The position numbers were made by a program, and so were the translations under genes. DNA of 64,000 nt, taken from Chamaelirium japonicum. Lineage: Eukaryota > Streptophyta > Magnoliopsida > Liliales > Melanthiaceae. The stretch lies in assembly GCA_947650365.1 (NCBI GenBank), contig OX393549.1, positions 80,633,415 to 80,697,414 of the forward strand, read 5' to 3'. The first letter of the stretch is position 1. Each line of letters starts with the position of its first letter. Shown one piece after another: positions 20,684 through 34,064 of this stretch. The notes beneath the pieces are model-generated. The model was not told where the DNA came from. It ran no database searches and saw only the letters and a list, made by a program, of their open reading frames with translations.

Positions 20684-22814
20684 TGTTGGAATCTAATCCT
20701 TGTCAGAGGCTCGCAGCGGAAGTGATTTGGCGGTCTAAAGACCGTTCATGGTGCACGTTACACGATTTAATTTTTCATAGAAACTAATCTACATATGTGT
20801 GCATATGTATGCACGAGAATCGAAAACCCCTAACGGCAATCTAGCGCAATGATTAACTAGCATGCATGCAAATCATAATGCTCGCTAGATCTACATGTTA
20901 GATTACACATACCTTTCGTACGGATCTTTTAACTGCGGAGAATTGTCTTCTTTGTCGATGGAGACGGAAGATCGTTCACGAAGATGCCGACGATACGAAT
21001 GGAGGTATTGCCTTCTTGTTCACCCGATCTCACACGATGCACGGAACGTCGCTCTCGGATCTCTGAGTGCCTCCGATGAACGACCCTTCTCCTTCTTCAG
21101 AACTCCACGCGAGGAAGACGAAGTAGCAAGCGGGAAACGCGAGATGAATCGGGAGAGAACTAGAGAGATGAGAGAGAGGGGGGTTCGGTTTCTATAGCAC
21201 ATGGGGCCGGCGCCCATAGGTGCTTTTATAGGGCCGGCCACCCCCCCTTGGATAAGGATCCAAGGGGATAATAACCCCCTCTCATTATCTCTCCATTATC
21301 TCCTTTTTATCTCTCCGCGTATTTATCCGTTTTCCCACCTTTTAGGGCTCGATCTTAACCGATTTATCGCCCCATCCCTATCCATATGGCCGGCCCTATA
21401 GATGAGGGATTCTTATCCCTACATCATAGGGCCGGCCCTAGTGAGGTGTCCCATCACTAGGATCGGCCAACAGTGAGGTCCGGCAGAGTGAGGTTTTTAC
21501 CAAAACGCCCCGACGCCTCATTTTGACCATTTCTAGCGTGCGATACCTAGCGGCCATTACTTAAGTGATATCTACTAGTTACTTACTATTAACTGAGGCC
21601 ACCGGAAGGTGCCTCTAGCAAAGTCAACTAGTTAACTCGCAACATATCCCGGTGCATCGCACCTATGTAGCGAAGTTCACTTATGGCTAGGGATTACTAC
21701 ATACGACTCCGCACTAGTCTCGGGCTCAACCCTTAGTACTCGTATGTAGTTACGCATCTATCGTGCTCTAGTGCCAAGCACACACGGAGCGTATACTTCT
21801 TTCTTCCTCCTGCTTATGGTGTTCCGAGGAGACGGTTCAAGAACCGTACATAATGTTGATAAGGTGGAACCATCAGGGACCGGGGTTCATGGCTTCCAAC
21901 TCAAGCTCGATCGACACACTACCCGAGTGTACCATCGATCCTCTGAGCTCGAGTTAACCTGCGTAGCCACCCAGAGTGCGACGCAGGCTGCACTCCAATT
22001 CACCCAGACTTACTATGTTCTCCATCATACCCCTGCTCTCCGCTTAGTAGTGGTAAACCCGCTGTCCCTCCACTTGATGCCATGATACACTTCGAGCGGT
22101 GAAGACTACCGTCAGACTCGAATGTTCATATGACTTGGTTCCTTCCAGGTTGACCTATACATCGTACCTCTGATTACCCCGTCGAGTAAACGAACCCGGT
22201 CAACAGTCAAACTGATGACCACCAGGCCTGGGTTTGGTACAGTGTAAGTCACACCAAGGAACGCACCTCCCATCAGGGGTGTGGATGGCCTACAGGAGTG
22301 ACACGCTAATGCAACGCCAGCCGGGTAACCCAGTACACCGTGGTTTTGGATCACTGCATATGGACCCTCACACATTGGTGCGCCAAAGCACCACGCAACT
22401 GGTTAGTCCATCAGACGTGGTTCCTCAGGGTTTAGGACCGTTTTACCCTAAGCAGAAACACGACTTAGTGTACCAGTGTCTGCTCACTGATCTGTACACC
22501 GTGTTAGTTCCGTTCAGCCACAGACACTGTGCCTGGTGATGACCATGGTGAAGATATCCCATGAACTATCATCGCCAACAGCTTAACATGATGAGGCGAC
22601 CAACCTGATCATAGCTGCGAACATATTTAGGTTATATGGGACCAATCCACTCAGTCTTCAACTCAGTGGACTACCATATAACCATGGCTCTCTGTTCTCA
22701 AAAGAACACGTAACAGTGTTACGCACCTATATGCATCTCATATAATAATAACTATCAATCTTTATTAGGCCAAAACATAAAGTTTTACAAGCTTAGAACA
22801 CATCAATCCTAACA
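20684..22814 (-). repeat. Copia 3' LTR
   Basis: It is the left LTR on the plus strand and belongs to the minus-oriented element. On the element strand it contains a CCGGCCCTATAAAAGCACC segment (TATA-like) near 21221-21240 and a purine-rich polylinker near 21110-21190. It matches 28472-30602 base for base apart from scattered substitutions. Confidence 0.95.
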
Positions 22815-22827
22815 ATCTCCCACTTGG
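22815..22827 (-). other. Copia polypurine tract
   Basis: On the minus strand CCAAGTGGGAGAT lies immediately before the 3' LTR (TGTTAGG). This is the classic plus-strand primer position, one base after the pol stop codon. Confidence 0.9.
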
Positions 22828-22828
22828 T

Positions 22829-25800
22829 CTAGCGAAGCAAAACGGTTTTGACTCCCATCGCGTCCACATGTCGCTCGAATGCCTTGGTAGGTATTGCCTT
22901 TGTGAAAGGATCAGCAACATTATCTGTAGATGCAATCTGTGTCACCGCTACTCGCCCTTGCTTTTGAAACTGCCGAATCAAGTGGAACTTGCGCTCGATG
23001 TGCTTCCCCTTTTGGTGATGTCTTGGCTCCTTAGCTTGTGCTACCGCCCCACTATTGTCGCAGTAAAGCACAATAGGTAACTGGGCCTCTGGTACACACC
23101 CTAAATCCGTAAGGAATTTCTTGAGCCATACCGCCTCTTTGGCTGCCTCGCACGCTGCAACGTACTCAGCCTCTGTGGTAGAGTCTGCGATGCATTTCTG
23201 CTTCACACTCTGCCAACTAACCGCTGCTCCACAAAACCTGATGTCGACTTCCTGGATTCCAAATCTGACATAAAGTCAGAATCTGTGTATCCAATCGGCG
23301 TCAGTTCTTGTGCAGTGTAAACCAACTCATAGTCCCTTGTTCTACGAAGGTACTTGAGTATACACTTCACTGCAAAACAGATATCAGGCCTTGTACAATG
23401 TATAACATACATTAGACTACCTAATGCCGAAGCATAAGGTATCTTCTGTATTTCTGCTCTCTCCTCAGGTGTCTTAGGACATTGATCCTTAGACAGTTTT
23501 ACGCCATGTCTAAATGGCACAAAACCCTTCTTGGAGTTTTGCATGTCAAATCTAGCCATAACCTTATCTATATACGCAGCCTGTGATAGCGAGAGAATCC
23601 TGTTCTGGCGATCACGTGTTACCTTGATTCCCAAAACATAACTCGTTTCACCTAGGTCTTTCATATCGAACTGTGTTGACAACCAGACCTTTACCGTTGA
23701 CAATGTTCCTACATCATTTCCAATGAGCAGAATATCGTCTACGTAAAGTATCAAATATACTACTGTGGTCTTATCAGTCCTCTTGTATACACATGGTTCA
23801 TCCTCGTTTTGAGTAAATCCATACGATTGGATTGCCTGATCAAATCGGATGTTCCAACTTCTAGATGCTTGCTTTAGTCTATAAATGGACTTCTGCAACT
23901 TGCAAACTAGATGTTCCTGACCCTCTGACTCAAAGCCTGGTGGCTGAATCATATAAATGTCTTCTTCCAAATTTCCGTTAAGGAATGCTGTCTTGACTTC
24001 CATTTGCCAGATCTCCCAGTTGTAATGGGCTGCAATGGATAGGAGGATCCGAATAGACTTTATCATAGCTACCGGCGAGAAGGTTTCGTCAAAGTCGATC
24101 CCTTCTCTCTGGGTGTAACCCTTGGCAACTAATCTAGCTTTATAAGTCTCTATTGTACCATCGGATCCTCTCTTCTTCTTATACACCCACTTACACCCAA
24201 TAGGTTTAATATTGGATGATGGTGTGACAAGAGTCCAGACTGCGTTATGGGACATTGATTCAATTTCTGCCTCCATAGCCTTTTGCCAGTCAGAGCTGTC
24301 AGAAGCTCCCACTGCCTCATCGTAGCTCAGTGGGTCATCCTCCTGACCCTCTGGATCAACCAATAAGGTTTCTCCATAGTATCTCTCAGGAGCTCTGATG
24401 TTTCTCCCACTGCGATGAGGTGGTGGTGGTGTTACAGGATTAATAGGTTCTACAGTATCTAGTATATTATTATCTGTAATGTCAGCTCCCACTATGCTTT
24501 TGGATGCGCTCTCTGATCTAGTACCCAGTAGCTCATCCAGAACTACCTTATTAGCAGGCTTGTGGTCCATAATATAATCATGTTCCAGGAAAATGGCATT
24601 CGTTGAAACGATTACCTTCTTTTCCTCAGGATCATAAAATAGTCCACCTTTAGTCTCTTTGGGATATCCTACAAACAGACATGCTTTGGACTTTGGCTCC
24701 ATCTTTTTCCTCTTATCTATCCGCACATGTGCAGGACATCCCCATATTCTGAAATGCTGTAGTGTTGGCTTTTGCCTTGACCACAGTTCTCTAGGGGTCT
24801 GAGGCACTGATTTAGATGGAACGTGGTTCAGAACATATGCTGCTGTCTGAAGGGCATATCCCCAAAAGGTCATTGGTAAACAGGCATAACTCATCATGCT
24901 TCGAACCATGTCCAACAAGGTTCGATTCCTTCTCTCAGAGACTCCATTCTGTTGTGGGGTACCTGGAGCAGTTAACTGGGATGTTATCCCATGCTCCACC
25001 AAATACCCAAGGAACTCGTCAGATAGGTATTCACCTCCTCGATCAGATCGAAGGGTTTTAATATATTTACCTGTCTGCTTTTCTACTTCAGCCCTGAACT
25101 CTTTGAACATATCAAAGGATTCCGACTTCCGATGCATAAGGTAAACGTAACCATATCTTGAGTAATCATCAGTGAAAGTGATGAAGTACTCATGGCCTCC
25201 TATCGCCTTGACGCTCATGGGTCCACACACATCTGAATGGATTAACTCCAATACCTCAGTAGCTCTCACTCCTTGGCCTTTGAAGGCCCTCTTGGTCATC
25301 TTGCCTTCCAGGCAGGATTCACAGGTGGGAAGGATCTCCGTAGGATCTGTTTCCAGAAGCCCGGCCTTTACCAACCTATGGATCCTATCTAAGGCAATAT
25401 GCCCAAGCCGTAAGTGCCACAATTGGGTTAAATTCTCCGAAGGTTTCTTACGCTTAGATGAATTAACATTAAATGCTAAAGTTATTATGTTATCTTTCTC
25501 AAATTTAGGACTGACAATATAGAGATGATTCTGAACCATTCCCCTTATTATAAAAGTTCCATTCAGTTTAAAAGACACACCAGAAGTATCAAAATAAACT
25601 GAATAACCTTCATTAACTAAAGAAGAAACAGAAATTAAGTTACGTCTCAAGGACGGTACATAAAAGACATCTCTAAGAGTCAAAGTCTTATTATTCGAAA
25701 AACTAAGAGTAACATCTCTAATAGCTTCAGCAGCAGCCATGGCCTCAGTTCCCATGCTCAAGGTCACCTCTCCATCAAGCAACCTTCTGCTTTCCCAAAA

Positions 25801-26727
25801 CCCCTGAAGAGAGTTACAGGCATGGTTAGTGGATCCTGAATCCACAATCCAACTAGCAAAAGAACTATTACTTGAAAGAAATGATTCAACAACTAAGAGT
25901 TGTAGATTACCTTCTCCATCATTCCGAGGTTGCTTGCAGTCCTTCTTCCAATGACCCTTCTGGCCACACCGGAAACACTTCGTGTCCGGTTTCTTTGATT
26001 CTCCAGACCCAGAGGCCCCAACAGAGTCCTGCACAGGCTCAGACTTAGGTTTCTTTTTATGTTTCTTGCCTTGAGGTTTACCAGGCTTCTTGAAGGATCT
26101 GCGTTGCACGTGAAGTGCTTCGCCCTTCTGCTTGAAGCTATCCTCAGCTGCCTGGAGAGCTCCCAGAAGCTCTGCATTTGTCATAGCCAACTTGTTCAAA
26201 TTAAAGTTGGTGACAAAGCCTTCAAAGGCTCCAGACAGTGACGAGAGGAAGATGTCTGTCATCACCTCGCCTTCTAGCACAATGTCCATGGTAGCTAGTT
26301 CGTTCTGGAACCCAAACATTTTCATCATGTGTTCCCGAACCAGCGTCCCATTGGACATCTTAGTGCCGACGAGTTTCTTGATGGTAAGGTATCGCGTAAC
26401 ACGATTGTGACCTTCAAACATCTCCTTCAAATACAACATCATGTCAGAAGCGTCGGGCATCTCCTCGACTTGCTTCTGCAGAGTTGTTTGCAAGGATGCT
26501 ATAATATAGCATTTACATATCTCATTAGATTCCTTCCAGTCAGTGAATGCCTTTAACTGTGCCTCTGTGGCATTGGGTCCTGGCAAATCTGGCTCAGGGT
26601 CATTAAGGGCTGACATGTGTTTACCTATCCTTAAGACTAGGTACAGGTTGCGCTTCCAGTCCTCATAGTTGGAACCGGTAAGTTTGTGGTCATTTAGGAT
26701 AGCGGACAGGGGGTCTAACTTGGTCAT
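22829..26727 (-). pseudogene. Copia Gag-Pol polyprotein, one frameshift in RNase H
   Basis: The likely start is MTKLDPLSAIL at 26727; an upstream ATG at 26760 is possible. The Gag region precedes a CCHC knuckle near 25934-25980 (CFRCGQKGHWKKDC). The aspartic protease has WIVDSGSTNH near 25840. The integrase has a GHIALDRIH zinc-binding start, IHSDVCGP near 25225 and RSDRGGEY near 25060, giving a DDE core. The RT has YVDDILLIGND near 23730. The RNase H starts at YTDSDF near 23290. Between STSGFV and GAAVSW (about 23223-23250) the frame shifts, so the first frame ends at TGA 23203-23205. The remaining RNase H (STTEAEYVAA, YCDNSGA) continues in another frame to 22829. All domains are otherwise present. 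A small deletion, or a sequencing error, in an otherwise young element explains this. Confidence 0.92.
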
Positions 26728-28457
26728 CTGTAAATAAAAGATTGAATATATGAGATGCATGAAAACTTATTTTATGGATTTTTAAAACAAGCTAATTATA
26801 TCCATATGACAACGCTACCCTCAAGCGAAGCCATCTCTATGGATTAATTAACCATGTATGTAAGATCTCGGAGTAGGCTACACCTGTCCGAGGGGGCAGT
26901 GTGCAGGTCTTCCGCTTACACGGGTCTTTCCCTTGACCCTATCCAAATCTGCCAACTACGGGCTTTGATGGACCATGGTTATCTTTTGGCCAGTACCACA
27001 TGATCACCGTTGTCTTCGCAACGAATACCTCACGCGTACTTAGGATGCTTACCCACGAGCTTAGGCAATTACGGCACGGGAATTCTAACGGCCCCCACGA
27101 GGGTGAGTAAAGCCTGAACACTTGGCACCGTAACCGCCATATCCCAAAGGAGATCACTAAGTAGCTTGGCATAGAAAAACACAGCTCTCACCCGAGGGGG
27201 TTGTTGAGTTATGCCCTTCCACCCGAGTACGAAGTGATTGGCCGTGGAGGCCAGAGGATCTCTTTAAGTCCTCTATTACATCCCTTATAAATATATGAGG
27301 GTTATTTTGCGAGTATGAATTTATGCAAATGCAAAGGTAGCGACCTCCTAAATACTAGACCCTGGTCACACCATGCTCCCACTAGCGTTCAAGCCCTTCG
27401 CCTAGCATTAATCATTCTCGGAATATCATAGTCCCTGCCTCAAGTGGATTTCTCCATTCAAGGGTCACATTACATATTCCGAGAATATCGATGCTCTGCA
27501 AAACTGGTTATCACGCTAATGCTCTGGAGCTAATCCTAGAGTCAGACTCACTGGAAAGGACTCCCACTAGTCATGGCGCCTCGCTTATAGATTTGACAAT
27601 TGATGTTGAATGGATCTCCATCTCATCTTTGATTTCGATGCTGGCCAAATAGGCACACCCGACTAATCGGGTGCTCTCCTAATGGTGGCATAACCATATG
27701 TGATGGGATCCCACTAACATCAAAAGTCAACTAAATAATAGGCGTCATCTAGCGGGATCCTAACCTCAAACAGTCGCTAGGACCGGAAAGGAAAGGCATC
27801 CCTCTGAAGACAGATAATCACATTATCTCATCGGGGTTCGATATGAAGCATAAAGAACTAATTAAAGAAAGCAACCATTAAAACTGAATTAAGTTCAGGG
27901 TCCGACCCCTGAACCTAATTAGCACAGCGCAGGCCTCTAGCTTTCTTCGCAAGGTTCCTCGGTCCGGCTCCTTCGTCGCGCTCGCGAACACTTTGCCGGA
28001 TCGTCTTCATCCTCCAGGGTTCAGCTTCCGCTCCCGATGGTGGATTTCTTTGGCACATCTTTCTTCTCGATCTGTAACCAAAAATTCTAGTACGCTACGA
28101 GCAAGTGCTCGGTCGTACACAATTTTCTAGAAAGAAAAGAAAACACACCTAGAAAAAAAGCCATGGGAAACCGAGGATGGTCAACCCCCATCACTCGCCC
28201 AATCTAAGGCTCAATTACATATCCACACACAGAAAGCAAATCCAGACAATTGCTAACTCGGGGTTCGACCCCCGGTAGCAAGCACAAAGCATAGATCTAG
28301 ATTTTTTATAGCGGCGCCCTGCAAGAATGATTAATAGAACAAGCACAATCTATACATATGCATGATCTAAGTGTATGAACCCCGATGATCTCACGCATTC
28401 ATCATGCGCACACATGTTCGTTTCATGAAAAAACGTGAAACGTACACCACTAATGCG
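26728..28457 (-). other. Copia 5' leader between primer-binding site and gag
   Basis: About 1.7 kb with no recognisable protein; short frames only. Leaders of this length are known in some copia lineages and would carry packaging signals. I see no tandem repeat or second gene. Confidence 0.7.
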
Positions 28458-28469
28458 GCTCTGATACCA
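28458..28469 (-). other. Copia primer-binding site (tRNA-iMet type)
   Basis: On the minus strand TGGTATCAGAGC is separated by two bases from the end of the 5' LTR. This is the standard plant copia sequence complementary to the 3' end of initiator methionine tRNA. Confidence 0.95.
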
Positions 28470-28471
28470 AT

Positions 28472-30602
28472 TGTTGGAATCTAATCCTTGTCAGAGGCTC
28501 GCAGCGGAAGTGATTTGGCGGTCTAAAGACCGTTCATGGTGCACGTTACACGATTTAATTTTTCATAGAAACTAATCTACATATGTGTGCATATGTATGC
28601 ACGAGAATCGAAAACCCCTAACGGCAATCTAGCGCAATGATTAACTAGCATGCATGCAAATCATAATGCTCGCTAGATCTACATGTTAGATTACATATAC
28701 CTTTCGTACGGATCTTTTAACCGCGGAGAATTATCTTCTTTGTCGATGGAGACGGAAGATCGTTCACGAAGATGCCGACGGTACGAATTGAGGTATTGCC
28801 TTCTTGTTCACCCGATCTCACACAATGCACGGAACGTCGCTCTCGGATCTCTGAGTGCCTCCGATGAACGACCCTTCTCCTTCTTCAGAACTCCACGCGA
28901 GGAAGACGAAGTAGCAAGCGGGAAACGCGAGATGAATCAGGAGAGAACTAGAGAGATGAGAGAGAGGGGGGTTCGGTTTCTATAGCACATGGGGCCGGCG
29001 CCCATAGGTGCTTTTATAGGGCCGGCCACCCCCCCTTGGATAAGGATCCAAGGGGATAATAACCCCCTCTCATTATCTTTCCATTATCTCCTTTTTATCT
29101 CTCCGCGTATTTATCCGTTTTCCCACCTTTTAGGGCTCGATCTTAACCGATTTATCGCCCCATCCCTATCCATATGGCCGGCCCTATAGATGAGGGATTC
29201 TTATCCCTACATCATAGGGCCGGCCCTAGTGAGGTGTCCCATCACTAGGATCGGCCAACAGTGAGGTCCGGCAGAGTGAGGTTTTTACCAAAACGCCCCG
29301 ACGCCTCATTTTGACCATTTCTAGCGTGCGATACCTAGCGGCCATTACTTAAGTGATATCTACTAGTTACTTACTATTAACTGAGGCCACCGGAAGGTGC
29401 CTCTAGCAAAGTCAACTAGTCAACTCGCAACATATCCCGGTGCATCGCACCTATGTAGCGAAGTTCACTTATGGCTAGGGATTACTACATACGACTCCGC
29501 ACTAGTCTCGGGCTCAACCCTTAGTACTCGTATGTAGTTACGCATCTACCGTGCTCTAGTGCCAAGCACACACGGAGCGTATACTTCTTTCTTCCTCCTG
29601 CTTATGGTGTTCCGAGGAGACGGTTCAAGAACTGTACATAATGTTGATAAGGTGGAACCATCAGGGACCGGGGTTCATGGCTTCCAACTCAAGCTCGATC
29701 GACACACTACCCGAGTGTACCATCGATCCTCTGAGCTCGAGTTAACCTGCGTAGCCACCCAGAGTGCGACGCAGGCTGCACTCCAATTCACCCAGACTTA
29801 CTATGTTCTCCATCATACCCCTGCTCTCCGCTTAGTAGTGGTAAACCCGCTGTCCCTCCACTTGATGCCATGATACACTTCGAGCGGTGAAGACTACCGT
29901 CAGACTCGAATGTTCATATGACTTGGTTCCTTCCAGGTTGACCTATACATCGTACCTCTGATTACCCCGTCGAGTAACCGAACCCGGTCAACAGTCAAAC
30001 TGATGACCACCAGGCCTTGGTTTGGTACAGTGTAAGTCACACCAAGGAATGCACCTCCCATCAGGGGTGTGGATGGCCTGCAGGAGTGACAAGCTAATGC
30101 AACGCCAGCTGGGTAACCCAGTACACCGTGGTTTTGGATCACTGCATATGGACCCTCACACATTGGTGCGCCAAAGCACCACGCAACTGGTTAGTCCATC
30201 AGACGTGGTTCCTCAGGGTTTAGGACCGTTTTACCCTAAGCAGAAACACGGCTTAGTGTACCAGTGTCTGCTCACTGATCTGTACACCGTGTTAGTTCCG
30301 TTCAGCCACAGACACTGTGCCTGGTGATGACCATGGTGAAGACATCCCATGAACTGTCATCGCCAACAGCTTAACATGATGAGGCGACCAACCTGATCAT
30401 AGCTGCAAACATATTTAGGTTATATGGGACCAATCCACTCAGTCTTCAACTCAGTGGACTACCATATAACCATGGCTCTCTGTTCTCAAAAGAACACGTA
30501 ACAGTGTTACGCACGTATATGCATCTCATATAATAATAACTATTAATCTTTATTAGACCAAAACATAAAGTTTTACAAGCTTAGAACACATCAATCCTAA
30601 CA
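28472..30602 (-). repeat. Copia 5' LTR
   Basis: The right LTR on the plus strand, 2131 bp, the partner of 20684-22814. It includes the same regulatory-looking segments and ends next to the CTCTT duplication. Confidence 0.95.
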
Positions 30603-30607
30603 CTCTT
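30603..30607. repeat. Target-site duplication CTCTT, right copy (copia)
   Basis: Matches 20679-20683. The gypsy pol coding frame resumes directly after it. Confidence 0.93.
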
Positions 30608-33600
30608 GACCCCTGAGGAGGAAGCAGCATACATCAAACTGCTTAGAGAGTACAGAGACGTCTTCGCATGGTCCTACAAGGAGATGCCGGGCTTCGATCC
30701 CAAAATCGCAGTCCACCAGCTCTGCGTCAAACACGAAGCCAACGCTATCAAGCAAGGGCAAAGACGCTACCGACCAGAACTGGTACCCCAAATAGAAGGG
30801 GAAGTCAACAAATTGATCGAAGTCGGCTTCATTCGAGAGGTCAAGTACCCGACATGGATCTCTAGCGTCGTCCCAGTCAAAAAGAAGAACTGCCAAATCC
30901 GAGTGTGCGTGGACTTCAGAGACTTGAACAACGCATGTCCAAAAGACGACTTCCCCTTACCAATCACGGAGCTAATGGTGGATGCGACGACAGGTCACGC
31001 GGTGCTAACTTTCATGGACGGATCATCGGGCTACAATCAAATTCGGATGGCACCCAAGGATGAAGAGCTCATGGCATTCCGCACACCGAAAGGAATCTAC
31101 TGCTATAAAGTAATGCCGTTCGGTTTGAAGAACGCAGGAGCCACCTACCAGCGAGCTATGCAGAAAATCTTCGACGATATTCTTCATCAAAACGTGGAGT
31201 GTTACGTCGATGACCTCGTGGTGAAATCCAAGAAGAAGTCGGCACATCTACAGGATCTCGAGCTAATCTTCAAACGGCTTCGAAGGTACCAACTCCGCAT
31301 GAATCCACTCAAGTGCGCATTCGGAGTCTCCTCAGGCAAGTTTCTCGGTTTCGTCGTCCGACATCGTGGCATTGAGATAGATCAATCCAAAATTGAGGCT
31401 ATCGTCAATATGCCCGTACCAAAGACAGTGCGAGACCTCAGAGGCCTCCAAGGGCACTTGGCGTATATCCGAAGATTCATCGCCAACCTGGCCGGAAAAT
31501 GCCACCCTTTTAGTCGCCTCATGAAGAAAGGAGCGCCGTTCAAATGGGATGAAGCCTGCCAAGAGGCATTCCAAAACATCAAGGCATATCTACTGAAGCC
31601 ACCAGTTCTATCAGCACCAGTTCAAGGTAGACCGCTCATCCTCTACATCGCCGCCCAGGAGCAATCCTTGGGGGCACTCCTGGCCCAGAACAATGAACTT
31701 GGCATGGAGATAGCTTGCTACTACTTAAGTCGCACTCTCGTCGGCGCAGAGCTGAATTACTCCCCAATCGAGAAGGTCTGCTTAGCGCTCATCTTCGCCA
31801 CGAAAAAGCTGCGACACTACATGCTGGCTCACACCATCACACTCATCTCGAAGGTTGACCCCCTCAAGTACATCATGTCAAGACCAGTGCTTTCCGGACG
31901 CCTGGCCAAGTGGGCCCTCCTGCTACTTGAATTTGATATCACCTTCGTATCGCAGAAAGCGGTTAAAGGGCAGGCCCTTACGAACTTCCTCACGGAATAC
32001 CCTCTCCCGGCAAAATGGGAGGTATCAGAAGACCTCCCGGATGAAGAAGTTTTCTCCATCGACGTCGCCCCCTCCTGGAAAATGTTCTTCGACGGCGCAG
32101 CTAGGCAAGACATAGCAGGAGCCGGAGTCATCTTCGTCACTCCGGACAACGAAATACTCCCCTTCTCATTCCTACTGTCGGAATCATGTTCCAACAACGT
32201 GGCAGAATATCAAGCCCTGCTCATCGGTCTCGAGCTGGCCGACAAAATGAAGCTTCGAGGACTAGAGATTTTTGGAGACTCCCAACTCGTGATCCAGCAA
32301 GTCCTGGGGGCATACGAAGTCAACAAAGAAGACCTGGTACCATTGCATGCGTGGGCTGTGGAGCTCCTCGGTAAACTCAAGGCTGCTTCCATTCAGCACG
32401 TCTCCAGGAACCTCAACCAGCAAGCTGACGCACTCGCAAATCTGGCGGCTACACTCCCATTTCCAGATGAACGTTCGCTCATCGTCCCCGTCTGCAGGAG
32501 ATTCGTGATCACCGAAGAAGAGGGTCCGCCCGAAGTACCAGTTCAAACCAACGCGGTGCATGTCCTCGAGATTAAAGAACAAGACTGGAGGCAACCGTTT
32601 GTGGAGTATCTCGTTCATGGTAAACTCCCCGAAGATCCGAAGTGCAAAAGTGACATCCGTCGACGATCTCTAAGGTTCTACCACTTCAATAGCGAGCTGT
32701 ACCGATGAAGCTACGATGGCACACTCCTGAGGTGCCTCGCAAAAGAAGAAGCAGAAGCCGCACTGGAAGAAGTACACGCGGGAATCTGCGGATCGCACCA
32801 GTCCGGTCCGAAACTTCACTTCTGCGTCAGGAGGATGGGATACTACTGGCCTACCATGATCAAAGATAGCTTGGAATACGCGAGGAGATGTCAAGCTTGC
32901 CAGATGCACGGGGACTACATCCGTCAACCTCCGGAGCCTTTGCTCCCGACAATCGCGTCTTGGCCCTTCGACGGATGGGGTCTCGACATCGTCGGTCCTC
33001 TGCCCAAGTCATCCAAGCAACATCTCTATATTTTGGCGGCGACGGACTACTTCTCCAAGTGGGCTGAAGCAACGCCTCTGCGGGAAGTTACAAAGCACTC
33101 CGTCATCAGCTTTATCCAGAATGACATCATCTTTCGCTACGGAGTCTCCCGCTACATCGTAACAGATAACGGGAAGCAGTTCAAGAATGTTGCCGTCAGC
33201 CAGTTCTGCGCATTGTACAACATTAAGCAGAATTGTTCGACGATGTACAACGCTCTGGCCAACGGTCTAGCAGAAGCCTTCAACAAGACTCTGTGCAAGC
33301 TGCTGGAGAAGACCGTCTCGAAGACAAAGAAAGATTGGCACGAACGCATGGGCGAAGCACTATGGGCTTACCGGACGTCCTTCCGCACACCGACGCAAGC
33401 AACACCGTATTCCCTCGTCTACGGTGTGGAAGCCGTTCTTCCGCTCGAGCTCCAGATCCCGTCGCTCAGGATAGCAATCCAGGAAGGCCTCACCAGCGAT
33501 GACAACGCCCAGCTCCGTCTAGCAGAATTGGAAGCATTGGATGAAAGACGCCTCGAAGCTTAACAGCGTCTGGAGTGTTATCAAGCCAGGCTCTCTCACA

Positions 33601-33830
33601 CCTTCAACAAGAAGATTCGTCCTCGATTATTCCAGATAGGGGAACTGGTGCTGGCGGTCAAACGCCCCATCATTCTCTCGCATCGAGGAGGGAAGAAATT
33701 TGATGCCAAGTGGGATGGCTCGTATTCCGTCAAGGAAGTCTACTCCAGCGGCGCCTACCTCCTCACCACGCCAGAAGGGCTGACACTCGGCCCTATCAAT
33801 GGCAAGTACCTCAAAAGGTACTATGCCTAA
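30603..33830 (+). pseudogene. pol: Gypsy Pol: RT, RNase H, additional RNase H, integrase
   Basis: The frame enters across the copia insertion (LTPEEEAAY). RT spans about 30780-31330 with VCVDFRDLNNACPKDDFPLP, MPFGLKNAGATYQ and the catalytic YVDDLVVK near 31203. A first RNase H follows at about 31600-31900. A second RNase H-like domain at 32085-32450 (FFDGAARQ, NNVAEYQAL, FGDSQLV, NQQADALANLA) is the extra domain typical of Tat elements. Integrase has a zinc-binding end near 32780-32905 (CQACQMHG), then GLDIVGPL near 32978, VTDNGKQF near 33163 and an AEAFNKTL glutamate near 33265. Its C terminus GPINGKYLKRYY ends at a TAA 33828-33830. In-frame stops at 32706-32708 (TGA) and 33561-33563 (TAA) break the frame. 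Both are one C-to-T step from sense codons. Confidence 0.92.
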
Positions 33831-34064
33831 AGCAAGGCCACACCCCTTGCGCTGAAAAAAAAAAAAAAGGGAATAAACGAACTACGTGCGACTTGATCCC
33901 TCTCAGTAGGGTACGTAGGCAACCTACAAAGGTTCAGTCCATACAAAAAAAAAAACATCCCAAACGTCGTCCAAAAAGGCCAGCCCAAAGAAGAACAAGT
34001 GCAAATCCACGAGTCCAGTCAGCAAACCAAAAGATGACAAGAAAGTCAAAGTTCTTGAGGCGTT

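Larger units (their letters stand above)
20684..30602 (-). mobile_element. Complete Ty1/copia LTR retrotransposon nested in gypsy pol
   Basis: Both LTRs are exactly 2131 bp, start TGTTGG and end CCTAACA, and are flanked by CTCTT. The element lies on the minus strand: its 5' LTR is 28472-30602, the initiator-methionine-tRNA type primer-binding site 28458-28469, a 1.7-kb leader, a single gag-pol frame 26727-22829, the polypurine tract 22827-22815 and the 3' LTR 22814-20684. Domain order protease-integrase-RT-RNase H is the copia order. By eye the LTRs differ at roughly two dozen sites with no net length change, so insertion is recent and younger than the host element. A Tork/Angela-like assignment is plausible from the Gag start but not proven. 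Confidence 0.95.

Noticed and set aside
20895-22539. Short frames inside the copia LTRs (repeated at 28683-30327)
   Set aside because: They are LTR sequence present in both copies without recognisable domains.
22829-23206. Separate small gene at the end of the copia element
   Set aside because: It is the remainder of the RNase H domain, displaced by a frameshift from the main Gag-Pol frame.
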